From contig JACCVS010000357.1 in assembly GCA_013698055.1 (NCBI GenBank), positions 1 through 7,736 of the forward strand: a DNA stretch of 7,736 nucleotides. The letters run 5' to 3'. This document shows positions 1 through 5,806 of the stretch, piece by piece; the first letter of the stretch is position 1; the number at the start of each line of letters is the position of its first letter. The translations under genes were made by a program, and so were the position numbers. The notes beneath the pieces are model-generated. The model searched no databases and was not told where the DNA came from. It saw nothing but the letters and a program-made list of their open reading frames with translations. The stretch is from Acidobacteriota bacterium. Lineage in GTDB: Bacteria; Acidobacteriota; Blastocatellia; Pyrinomonadales; Pyrinomonadaceae.

Positions 1-1
1 C

Positions 2-91
2 ATCATCAGCGGGACTTGCTCTTTCGATCTAAATGGCGCGGGGCATGTGGCTGTAGCTTCCGGCAGCTTTCACCCAGAAGCCACACTTTGA
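2..91 (+). CDS. Possible C-terminal tail of an unidentified gene entering from the left edge
   Basis: An open frame enters from the left edge and runs 29 codons to a TGA at 89-91. The peptide starts IISGTCSFDLNG and ends VASGSFHPEATL, which reads like ordinary globular protein, but it is too short to name. If real, the gene converges on the minus-strand genes, and the hairpin at 137-229 would lie between the two ends. A competing reading is a minus-strand gene starting at the ATGATG complementary to bases 1-6 and leaving the window, but no clear ribosome binding site precedes it. Only the neighbouring sequence can decide. Confidence 0.3.
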   Translation: MISGTCSFDLNGAGHVAVASGSFHPEATL

Positions 92-121
92 AACCTAACA
101 CCCGACGCGGTTAGCGTCAAG

Positions 122-229
122 AAAAAACACTGAAGGCAGTATTCAGGAGTCAGAATCCAGAATCCAGAATGAAAGGCTGAAACCCGCTTTCTTTTATTCT
201 GGATTCTGACTTCTGGATTCTGGATTCTG
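122..229 (-). terminator. Probable intrinsic terminator of the minus-strand gene block
   Basis: On the minus strand the long hairpin formed by 137-229 is followed nine bases later by six uridines (complement of the A run at 122-127). The hairpin begins inside the last codons of the gene at 194-820. If a plus-strand gene does end at base 91, the element sits between convergent genes. The gap between stem base and U run is longer than in a textbook terminator, so termination is an inference. Confidence 0.5.
137..229. repeat. Palindromic heptad-repeat element 1 (5 + 5 units of CAGAATC type)
   Basis: The left arm (137-171) is five consecutive 7-base units starting with CAG; three are CAGAATC or CAGAATG. 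The right arm (195-229) is five units of the reverse complement, GATTCTG type. The spacer is 23 bases (172-194) and adds an inner stem, GAAAG at 171-175 with CTTTC at 187-191. The element can therefore fold into one long imperfect hairpin. It overlaps the end of the minus-strand gene at 194-820, supplying that gene's last codons and its TAA stop. The unit length and composition resemble the heptanucleotide short tandem repeats known from filamentous cyanobacteria; that relation is only by analogy. Confidence 0.9.
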
Positions 230-820
230 CCTTATCACATCGTCCGGCGTGTTTTCTTTGCCGTCTGCTCCGGCTGAGCGCAAGATAAAGGACGCCTGCG
301 TGCCTTCGTAGAGGTAGGGTTTGTGCCAGGGGTCAACGCGAATGACGCGCGCAAGATAGCGGGGGTTGAGATGGTCTTCGAGCGCGCCCTCGCTTTTTGC
401 TACAACATAAAATCCGCGCTCGCGTCGAAAGGATTCTAATGCCGTCGCCAGCGTCTCAAGCTCAGCCCGCGCCCGCTCGGCCTTTTCGGTATTAACGGCG
501 CGCACCAGCATATCTATGTCTTCCCAGCGGTTATCACCTGTCCTGATCTCCGCCACGCGCCACTTTCCTTCTCCATTTTTGACGAAACGGAAAGCCGTTT
601 CGACCTGCGCTACAACGGTCGCAGATGAACCCAACATCGAGACTTCCCTGACACGCACCGCGTCCGAAGGCAGCTGGATGCCCGCCAGATTCGCGATCAA
701 CTTGCGCGCCTGATTCGGACTCAAATCATCTGCCGCCGCCTGCCCGTAGGCGAGAGCCAGAAGGAGGCAGATTGCCGTTAGACCAAACGCTGAAGCTATG
801 CGTTGCATTCGTTTATTCAT
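194..820 (-). CDS. Secreted protein with a GspG-like (T2SSG family) C-terminal domain
   Basis: This 208-residue protein starts with a Sec-type signal peptide: MNKRMQR, a hydrophobic stretch at about 12-25, and a likely cut after the AAA at 28-30. Residues 33-105 form an unrecognised domain with alternating beta-like strands. Residues 112-195 resemble the C-terminal part of type II secretion major pseudopilins: a helix (ARAELETLATALESFRRERGF), then DPWHKPYLYE at 163-172 and the Asp-rich SAGADGKENTPDD at 182-194, the usual calcium-loop region. It lacks the prepilin peptidase site and N-terminal pilin helix, so it is probably a periplasmic relative rather than a pilus subunit. The last 12 residues are encoded by a heptad-repeat arm. 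The start is ATG at 818-820, with AGAGA eight bases upstream; a second ATG lies four codons in. It lies 41 bases after the response regulator and may share its transcript. Confidence 0.8.
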   Translation of the reverse strand: MNKRMQRIASAFGLTAICLLLALAYGQAAADDLSPNQARKLIANLAGIQLPSDAVRVREVSMLGSSATVVAQVETAFRFVKNGEGKWRVAEIRTGDNRWEDIDMLVRAVNTEKAERARAELETLATALESFRRERGFYVVAKSEGALEDHLNPRYLARVIRVDPWHKPYLYEGTQASFILRSAGADGKENTPDDVIRQNPESRSQNPE

Positions 821-861
821 CGCCTATCTCTGGTTGATGGTTTATCACAAAGTGCGCGCGA

Positions 862-1269
862 TTATGATGCGCTTTTAGCGATCAGCATCCGCAGCATGAT
901 TTGTAGTTGCGCCGTTGTGAACGGCTTTGGCAAAAAGACGACCGCTCCGGCAGAGAAGCTGTCGGAAGAGAGCTTGGGGTTCTGCTCGGCGGTCATCATC
1001 ATCACGGGAATCTTCATCAACCTTTTTTCCGTCTTCATGTAGCGCACAAGCTCCGGCCCCTGAATGTGCGGCATCACCACATCAAAGATGCCCGCGACGA
1101 AATCCGCATCCGCTTGCAACAGCTTGTAAGCCTCGCGCCCATCGCGCGCGGGCACAACCCTGTAGCCTTCTTTTTCGACGATGGCGGTCACGAGTCTCAG
1201 GATGGCCGGATCGTCATCGGCCACGAGGATGCGACGCGAGGGTTGAGGATTCTGGGTGGGATCGCTCAA
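862..1269 (-). CDS. Single-domain response regulator (CheY-like receiver)
   Basis: This 135-residue protein is a lone receiver domain. ILVADDDP at 14-21 supplies the acidic pair (D18, D19), D63 in IFDVVMP is the predicted phosphorylated Asp, T93 in MMMTAEQ is the switch Thr, and K115 in LPKPF is the conserved Lys. No DNA-binding or enzyme domain follows, so it must signal by protein-protein contact. Its kinase and target are not in the window. The start is TTG at 1267-1269, chosen because AGGAG lies exactly six bases upstream and the frame has no better-placed ATG. It begins 15 bases after the pdxA stop, so co-transcription with pdxA is likely. No link between its signalling and vitamin B6 synthesis can be deduced. 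Confidence 0.93.
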   Translation of the reverse strand: MSDPTQNPQPSRRILVADDDPAILRLVTAIVEKEGYRVVPARDGREAYKLLQADADFVAGIFDVVMPHIQGPELVRYMKTEKRLMKIPVMMMTAEQNPKLSSDSFSAGAVVFLPKPFTTAQLQIMLRMLIAKSAS

Positions 1270-1275
1270 ATCTTT

Positions 1276-1280
1276 CTCCT
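1276..1280 (-). promoter_or_regulatory. Ribosome binding site that fixes the TTG start of the response regulator
   Basis: The minus strand reads AGGAG, six bases before TTG. It lies in the 15-base gap after the pdxA stop and is the main reason for accepting the non-ATG start. Confidence 0.8.
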
Positions 1281-1284
1281 AATT

Positions 1285-2361
1285 TCAGGCCTCTACGGCT
1301 CTGCCTGATTCATCTGCCATTGATGATAACTCTGCCGCCAGAGTAATTGCCGCCAGCATACTTGAATGTTCCGCGAGTCCTTTGCCCGCGATGTCAAAGG
1401 CCGTGCCGTGATCTACGGAAGTACGAATGAACGGCAAGCCCATCGTGACGTTGACTGCCTCGCCAAACGACAGGCATTTGACAGGGATCATCGCCTGGTC
1501 ATGATAACACGCAATGACTGCATCAAACTCGCCGCGCGAGGCACGCAGGAAAACCGTGTCCGCTGAATATGGCCCGCGCACGTCCATTTCGTCTTGCCCC
1601 TGACATTCTTCTACCGCCGGCATTATCTCCGAAGCCTCTTCGACGCCGAAAAGACCGCCTTCCGCGCCGTGCGGGTTCAAAGCAGCGACGGCGATGCGCG
1701 GACGCTCGATTCCCCAGCGTTTCAACTCGCGATGCGCCAGTTTGGTGACGCGAACGATGCGGTCGCGCTCGACCATCCTGATCGCTTCCGCGAGCGGAAC
1801 GTGCGTTGACAGCAACACGATGCGGAGATTGGAGGCGACGAAAGCCATCGCGTACTCTTCCGTGCTCGTCAGATGCGCGAGAAATTCCGTGTGCCCCGGA
1901 AAGCTGTATCCGCCCAAGAAGAGGGCGCGCTTGTTAATCGGCGCGGTCGTTATCGCGTCTACCGCGCCGGAAGCGCACAACTGAACGGCAGCTTCGATAT
2001 AACCGGCAGCAGCCTTGCCTGCGGCACCGGATTCAACGCCTGGCTCGATGTAGCCGCCAACGTTATCAAGATGGAAGATGACAGGATCGCTGATTTGCTC
2101 TGGCAGCCGCTCGTCGTAGCGCACGATGTCATAGCCGCATTGCAAATCGAGCGTGCGGGCGGTGTGCGCCAGAAGTTGCGCGTCGCCGATGATGACTGGA
2201 ACACAAACGCGCCGCACTTCTTCTTCCGCGACCGCCTTGAGGACGACTTCGGGGCCGATGCCTGCCGGGTCGCCCATCGTAATGCCGATGCGCGGCAACG
2301 GCAGCCGGGAATCCCGGCGAGGATGCGGAGCTTGAGATGAATTGTGCAACGTCTCTGTCAT
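1285..2361 (-). CDS. pdxA: 4-hydroxythreonine-4-phosphate dehydrogenase
   Basis: PdxA oxidises 4-phosphohydroxy-L-threonine to an amino-ketone that PdxJ condenses with deoxyxylulose phosphate to make pyridoxine 5'-phosphate (vitamin B6), in the cytoplasm. The 358 residues carry the family motifs in order: GITMGDPAGIGPE (26-38), TAPINK (139-144), GHTEF (156-160, substrate-binding His157 and Thr158), STHVPL (His187), NPHGAEGG (His231), YHDQ (His287) and RTSVDHGTAFDIAGKG (313-328). By alignment with the E. coli enzyme, His187, His231 and His287 are the metal ligands. The ATG at 2359-2361 gives about 20 extra N-terminal residues and has no clear ribosome binding site; a start further in is possible, but an upstream one is not, because a stop lies at 2398-2400. 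The 83 bases between the hfq-like gene and pdxA show nothing recognisable. Confidence 0.97.
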   Translation of the reverse strand: MTETLHNSSQAPHPRRDSRLPLPRIGITMGDPAGIGPEVVLKAVAEEEVRRVCVPVIIGDAQLLAHTARTLDLQCGYDIVRYDERLPEQISDPVIFHLDNVGGYIEPGVESGAAGKAAAGYIEAAVQLCASGAVDAITTAPINKRALFLGGYSFPGHTEFLAHLTSTEEYAMAFVASNLRIVLLSTHVPLAEAIRMVERDRIVRVTKLAHRELKRWGIERPRIAVAALNPHGAEGGLFGVEEASEIMPAVEECQGQDEMDVRGPYSADTVFLRASRGEFDAVIACYHDQAMIPVKCLSFGEAVNVTMGLPFIRTSVDHGTAFDIAGKGLAEHSSMLAAITLAAELSSMADESGRAVEA

Positions 2362-2444
2362 AACCGGACGCGACGGATGAGGAGGGCGCGAGAAGCTTCA
2401 GCCGGGATGAGCGATTTGCAATTGAGATGAAACGCTTGATGCGC

Positions 2445-2864
2445 TCATTCAGCTTCTTCGCGCTCGTCGGCCTTGAACATGTACTTAATGTGGTGTTTGA
2501 GCAGGAGCAGGTTCGGCGCAGACTTGCGATTGACCTTCAGCGCAGCCCTGTCATACCACTCGATAGTTCCTTCAATCTCCTCGCCATCCAGCAACACGAT
2601 GACCATTAGGGTATGCGCGTCAATCTGTTTCTTGTAGTAGAAGATTTCTGCGTTGGTTTCCATCGGAGGGGGAAGGCGCTTACGCACCTGCACGGAAGGC
2701 GAAGAAGATTGCTGTGCGGGACGTTGCGGGGCACGCTCGCCATCACCTCCTGAGCGCGGCGCTGAGCTGCCACCACCGTTGTTGACGCGCTCTCTTTGTG
2801 GCGGGACTTCCCGTCCCTTGCTTTTCACTTCTGCCAGCGTTGTTCGTATGAGTTTGCGGTTCAC
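2445..2864 (-). CDS. hfq: N-terminally extended Hfq-like (Sm-fold) RNA-binding protein
   Basis: This 139-residue protein has three parts. A short basic head begins MNRKLIRTTLAEVKSK. A disordered linker (about 24-67) is rich in Gly, Ser, Gln, Pro and Arg. An Sm/Hfq-like domain covers about 72-131. Its Sm1 part is LMVIVLLDGEEIEGTIEWYD, comparable with the Hfq pattern of a VNG or LDG turn followed by GxIExxD; its Sm2-like part is LLLLKHHIKYMF, in place of the usual YKHA. The tail is acidic (ADEREEAE). Hfq hexamers help small RNAs pair with mRNAs; that role is inferred here. I chose GTG at 2862-2864 because the MNRKLIR head reads as real protein and GGAAAG (five bases) and GGAGGT (twelve bases) lie upstream. 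The frame stays open to a TTG at 2960, but that part looks non-coding. ATG at 2661-2663 would give the bare Sm domain but lacks a ribosome binding site. The gene symbol is tentative. Confidence 0.8.
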   Translation of the reverse strand: MNRKLIRTTLAEVKSKGREVPPQRERVNNGGGSSAPRSGGDGERAPQRPAQQSSSPSVQVRKRLPPPMETNAEIFYYKKQIDAHTLMVIVLLDGEEIEGTIEWYDRAALKVNRKSAPNLLLLKHHIKYMFKADEREEAE

Positions 2865-3089
2865 TGTGACTTTCCAACCTCCACCATTATTAAGAGGAAA
2901 TAAGATATGACCGCCGTGCCACGCATCCGAATACTGGATACGTCTGGACGGCACGACCAATCAATTACAACTCTCACAGACTGCGGCCAATCTGAGGAGA
3001 GATGTAGACGATTTACCCTAATAGAATTTCCTTCAAGGAATTGTCCGACATGCTACACGACGAGAGTGCAAACTTCAAGGCTCAAAGAA
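2865..3089. other. Intergenic region upstream of the hfq-like gene
   Basis: No convincing gene was found on either strand. Purine-rich GGAGGT and GGAAAG just before the GTG start serve the hfq-like gene on the minus strand. A short palindrome lies at 3028-3040. No promoter with well-spaced -35 and -10 boxes could be assigned, though the length of the gap and the hairpin at 3090-3174 suggest that the hfq-like gene starts its own transcript here. Confidence 0.5.
3028..3040. promoter_or_regulatory. Short perfect palindrome, possible operator
   Basis: TTCCTT and AAGGAA are perfect 6-base arms around a single C. Flanking AAT on the left and TT on the right extend the symmetry if one T is skipped. 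It lies 164 bases upstream of the hfq-like start. Symmetric sites of this size can bind dimeric repressors, but nothing identifies a regulator, and a chance occurrence cannot be excluded. Confidence 0.25.
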
Positions 3090-3174
3090 CAGAAGGCAGA
3101 AAACAGTAGGCAGAAGGCAGTCAAAAATTTCACTCCGTCTTGACTGCCTTCTGCCTTGTGCCTACTGCCTTCTG
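3090..3174. repeat. Palindromic heptad-repeat element 2 (5 + 5 units of CAGAAGG type), likely terminator after ftsZ
   Basis: The left arm (3090-3124) is five heptads starting with CAG, type CAGAAGG. The right arm (3140-3174) is the reverse complement of five matching heptads. The two 35-base arms agree at 30 positions, with all differences in the second and third units, around a 15-base loop. The element starts within a few bases of the ftsZ TAA and could end the ftsZ transcript as a very stable hairpin. The T run that follows a hairpin is better on the plus strand (3175-3179) than on the minus strand, so its use as a minus-strand terminator is less certain. Confidence 0.92.
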
Positions 3175-3177
3175 TTT

Positions 3178-4332
3178 TTAGTCTGCTTTCTTGCGGATGA
3201 AAGTCGGCACGTCCAGATCGTCCGTGCGATTCGGATTGACAGTCGGGCGTTGGAGGTCGTCGCCGGGCGTGCGCGTGTAGCGCGGAGGATTCCCGGACGC
3301 GCCCGCGCTCGCGGCTATCTTGCCGGAGTCCGCTGATTCCTTGTCAAAGCCCGTGGCAATGACCGTAATCTTCATCTCGTCACGCATCGTGTCGTCAATC
3401 ACTGCGCCGAAGATGATGTTGGCATCAGGGTCTGCCGCCTCACGGATGATCGAAGATGCTTCATTGACTTCGTAGAGCGTCAGGTCAGGCCCGCCCGTGA
3501 TGTTGATAAGCACGCCCTTCGCGCCTTCAATGGTGGCTTCTTCGAGCAGCGGGCTGGAGATGGCCTGCTGCGTGGCTTCCATCGCACGATTCTCGCCGGA
3601 AGCACGCCCTACGCCCATCAGAGCGAGGCCCATTCCCGCCATAATAGATTTCACGTCGGCGAAATCCAGATTGATGAGCCCCGGCACGGTGATCAAATCC
3701 GAGATACCCTGCACGGCCTGGCGCAAAACATCGTCAGCGACCTTGAACGAATCCGCGAGGGACACGCCGCGCTCGACGGTATGTAACAAGCGCTCGTTCG
3801 GAATCGTGATGACGGTGTCAACGCATTCGCGCAACTCCCTTAGACCTTCTTCGGCCTGCTGCATTCGGCGACGGCCTTCAAAATGAAAAGGCTTGGTCAC
3901 GACTGCGACCGTCAGCGCGTTCAGTTCCGTCGCCAGACTCGCGATGATCGGAGCCGCGCCCGTGCCCGTGCCGCCTCCCAACCCGGTAGTCACGAAGACC
4001 ATGTCAGCGCCTTCCAGCACTTCGATGATCTTCTCCGTATCTTCGAGCGCGGCGTTGCGCCCGATGCCGGGGTCTGCGCCTGCGCCAAGACCTTTGGTCA
4101 ACTTGCCGCCAAGCTGAATCTTGATTGGCGCTCCCGAGCGTTTCAAGGCTTGCAGGTCTGTATTGGCAACAAGGAATTCAATGCCTTCTATGCCCGCTTC
4201 GATCATGCGGTTGACAGCATTGCCGCCTCCGCCGCCGACGCCAATTACTTTAATGCGCGCTCCCGTAATGGGTGGGTCATCATCTATAAAAATATTAATG
4301 CCGCTGCCCGGTTGACGGTCCGGTGTCATCAT
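3178..4332 (-). CDS. ftsZ: Cell division protein FtsZ
   Basis: FtsZ is the tubulin-like GTPase whose filaments form the Z ring at mid-cell. The 384 residues are complete. The N-terminal GTPase domain begins near IKVIGVGGGGGNAVN (27-41); the tubulin signature GGGTGTG is at 119-125; the T7 loop NLDFADVK is at 221-228, with D223 and D226 as the catalytic acids that reach the next subunit's GTP. A short linker (about 333-370) leads to the conserved C-terminal peptide DDLDVPTFIRKKAD, the docking site for FtsA and other partners. The start is the first of two tandem ATGs at 4330-4332, with AGAGG seven bases upstream. FtsA precedes it by 141 bases. Nothing is missing or unusual apart from the repeat hairpin immediately after the stop. 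Confidence 0.99.
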   Translation of the reverse strand: MMTPDRQPGSGINIFIDDDPPITGARIKVIGVGGGGGNAVNRMIEAGIEGIEFLVANTDLQALKRSGAPIKIQLGGKLTKGLGAGADPGIGRNAALEDTEKIIEVLEGADMVFVTTGLGGGTGTGAAPIIASLATELNALTVAVVTKPFHFEGRRRMQQAEEGLRELRECVDTVITIPNERLLHTVERGVSLADSFKVADDVLRQAVQGISDLITVPGLINLDFADVKSIMAGMGLALMGVGRASGENRAMEATQQAISSPLLEEATIEGAKGVLINITGGPDLTLYEVNEASSIIREAADPDANIIFGAVIDDTMRDEMKITVIATGFDKESADSGKIAASAGASGNPPRYTRTPGDDLQRPTVNPNRTDDLDVPTFIRKKAD

Positions 4333-4337
4333 TCGCG

Positions 4338-4346
4338 TTCCTCTCT
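4338..4346 (-). promoter_or_regulatory. Ribosome binding site of ftsZ
   Basis: On the minus strand a GAGAGAGG run ends about seven bases before the first ATG. It is one of the clearest ribosome binding sites in the window, in line with high FtsZ demand. The second ATG immediately following would be slightly further away. Confidence 0.7.
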
Positions 4347-4387
4347 CTCTCGGTAGTCCTGTGCGAGGCTCCGAAGCACATAATACG

Positions 4388-4417
4388 GTTATATTGGGCT
4401 GTGCGCGCCGGGGGCAA
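4388..4417 (-). promoter_or_regulatory. Possible sigma-70 type promoter for ftsZ
   Basis: In the 141-base ftsA-ftsZ gap the minus strand carries TTGCCC (complement of 4412-4417), then 18 bases, then TATAAC (complement of 4388-4393), about 55 bases upstream of the ftsZ start. The match to TTGACA / TATAAT is fair. Separate ftsZ promoters are common in other bacteria; use here is inferred. Confidence 0.35.
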
Positions 4418-4473
4418 CTAAATATTGCGGACTACATCTTGTGCCGGCTGGCGCGGCAGCATACAACAACTTG

Positions 4474-5742
4474 TCAGAAAATGCCACTAAAACGATTGCG
4501 AAACTTTGAAACAAAATGTGTCAGGCGACCTGTCGAGCCGCGCTTGCCCACTCCGTTGCGTGCATCCGCACTTTGCGCGCGTTGCGTCACCAGAGATAAA
4601 CCGGCGGCGGCAGCCCAGACAGGGCTTTGGATATCTTCGATCAGACCGCCGAAACGATCTCTTTCCGGGTAGCCGATGCGAACCGGAGCATCAAAAACCT
4701 GCTCGGCGATTTCAGACATCCCGCTCAGGAGCGCGCCTCCGCCCGTCAGCACAACACCACTCGACAGTTGTCTTTCCCACCCGGACTCTCTGATCTCGTC
4801 GGCGACATGCATCAAGACTTCTTCGGCGCGTGGCTGCAAAATATCGCAGAGAATCTGGCGAGAGAGCTGGCGCGGCGCGCGCCCACCCACCGAAGGCACT
4901 TCAACCAACTCTCCGCGTTCCATTTCATTCAAGGAAGCGCTGTATGCGCTGCCGAAGGTGCGCTTAATCTTCTCGGCTTCAGGGATCGGCGTGCGCAAGC
5001 CGAAAGCGATGTCGTTGGTGAAATGCGAGCCGCCCAAAGCAAACACAGCCGTGTGCTGCACCGCGCCGCGTTGATAAATAACAAGTCCCGTCGTTTCAGC
5101 CCCGATATCCACGAGCGCGGCTCCAAACTCTTTATCATCGTCAGTCAAAGACGCTTCGGCAGCAGCCAGTTGTTCAAGCACCATGTCGGCGACGACGAGT
5201 CCCGAACGATTGACGGCGTTGATGGCGTTCTGCCGTGCAGTCACGGGACTCGTGACAACGTGAACTTTGACGGCGAGGCGCGCGCCGATCATCCCGACGG
5301 GATCATTGATTCCGTCCTGATCGTCAACAATGAACTCCTGCGGCAGGCGGTCAACAATCTCGCGCCCGGCGGCAAGCGGCTGCGCGCAAGCCGAATCAAT
5401 CGCGCGGCGCACGTCGTCAGCCGTAATCTCGCGGTCACGGCCAGCGACGGCGACAATCGCCTGCCCGTTAAAGCCTGTGATGTGTGAACCGGCGAGATTG
5501 ATCGTGACCTCTTCGGCATCCAGCCCGCTCATGCGTTCCGCGGCTTCCACGGCGTGCTTGATTGACTCGACTGCCGCGTCCGGGTTGACGATGACACCTT
5601 TGCGAAGTCCGCGCGCCTCTGCTTCGCCGATGCCGACGATGTCCAGCAATCCACTATCGTTCGGCTCGCCGACAATGCAAGTCACCTTGCTCGTGCCGAT
5701 GTCGAGACCAACCGTATGTGCCGCGCGTTTAGCCATAACCAT
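4474..5742 (-). CDS. ftsA: Cell division protein FtsA
   Basis: FtsA is an actin-like ATPase that anchors FtsZ filaments to the inner membrane and signals to the late divisome. The 422 residues show phosphate-1 GLDIGTSKV (12-20), the 1C subdomain characteristic of FtsA (about 84-165, starting AGSHITGFNG), phosphate-2 DIGAETTG (212-219) and the adenosine motif VLTGGGALLSG (331-341). The C-terminal LTHFVSKFRNRFSGIF (407-422) looks like the amphipathic membrane-targeting helix, joined by a short Ser/Gly/Arg linker. ATG at 5740-5742 is followed two codons later by another ATG; neither has a strong ribosome binding site, and the first is separated from the ftsQ stop by repeat element 3. Which ATG is used is therefore open. 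Confidence 0.99.
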   Translation of the reverse strand: MVMAKRAAHTVGLDIGTSKVTCIVGEPNDSGLLDIVGIGEAEARGLRKGVIVNPDAAVESIKHAVEAAERMSGLDAEEVTINLAGSHITGFNGQAIVAVAGRDREITADDVRRAIDSACAQPLAAGREIVDRLPQEFIVDDQDGINDPVGMIGARLAVKVHVVTSPVTARQNAINAVNRSGLVVADMVLEQLAAAEASLTDDDKEFGAALVDIGAETTGLVIYQRGAVQHTAVFALGGSHFTNDIAFGLRTPIPEAEKIKRTFGSAYSASLNEMERGELVEVPSVGGRAPRQLSRQILCDILQPRAEEVLMHVADEIRESGWERQLSSGVVLTGGGALLSGMSEIAEQVFDAPVRIGYPERDRFGGLIEDIQSPVWAAAAGLSLVTQRAQSADARNGVGKRGSTGRLTHFVSKFRNRFSGIF

Positions 5743-5743
5743 T

Positions 5744-5802
5744 CAGTTCTGAGTTACGAGTTCTGGGTTTTCTCTTAACTCGAAGCCTCGAACTCCAAAC
5801 TT
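5744..5802. repeat. Palindromic heptad-repeat element 3 (4 + 4 units of GAGTTCT type) between ftsQ and ftsA
   Basis: The left arm (5744-5771) is four heptads of type GAGTTCT. The right arm (5775-5802) is four heptads of the inverse type, such as CGAACTC. Only three bases separate the arms. Individual units are more degenerate than in elements 1 and 2, but the 7-base phase is unbroken in each arm. A well-formed inner stem pairs CGAGTT (5757-5762) with AACTCG (5777-5782). The element fills almost all of the 64-base ftsQ-ftsA gap and ends one base before the ftsA ATG, so on the mRNA it covers the usual ribosome binding position. Confidence 0.75.
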
Positions 5803-5806
5803 TTGT

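Noticed and set aside
104..118. GACGC / GCGTC stem with a 5-base loop as a plus-strand terminator
   Set aside because: It is followed by an A run rather than a T run on the plus strand, and on the minus strand the U run comes before the stem.
1..136. Possible tRNA or other structured RNA
   Set aside because: No cloverleaf, T-arm consensus or CCA end can be fitted on either strand.
137..229. CRISPR array or mobile element explanation for the repeats
   Set aside because: Units are 7 bases with no unique spacers, and there is no transposase or clear target duplication.
1873..2340. Plus-strand open frame of 155 codons
   Set aside because: It lies opposite pdxA and shows no recognisable domain or start signal.
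2865..2960. Extension of the hfq-like protein to a TTG at 2958-2960
   Set aside because: The added residues read as translated leader, the TTG has no suitable ribosome binding site, and the purine-rich GGAGGT falls just upstream of the GTG at 2862-2864.
2907..3143. Plus-strand frame of 78 codons in the ftsZ-hfq gap
   Set aside because: Its end runs into the heptad hairpin, there is no domain, and its composition looks non-coding.
4627..5487. Long plus-strand open frame of 286 codons
   Set aside because: It lies entirely opposite ftsA, which has all family motifs; the frame is an antisense shadow of GC-rich coding sequence.
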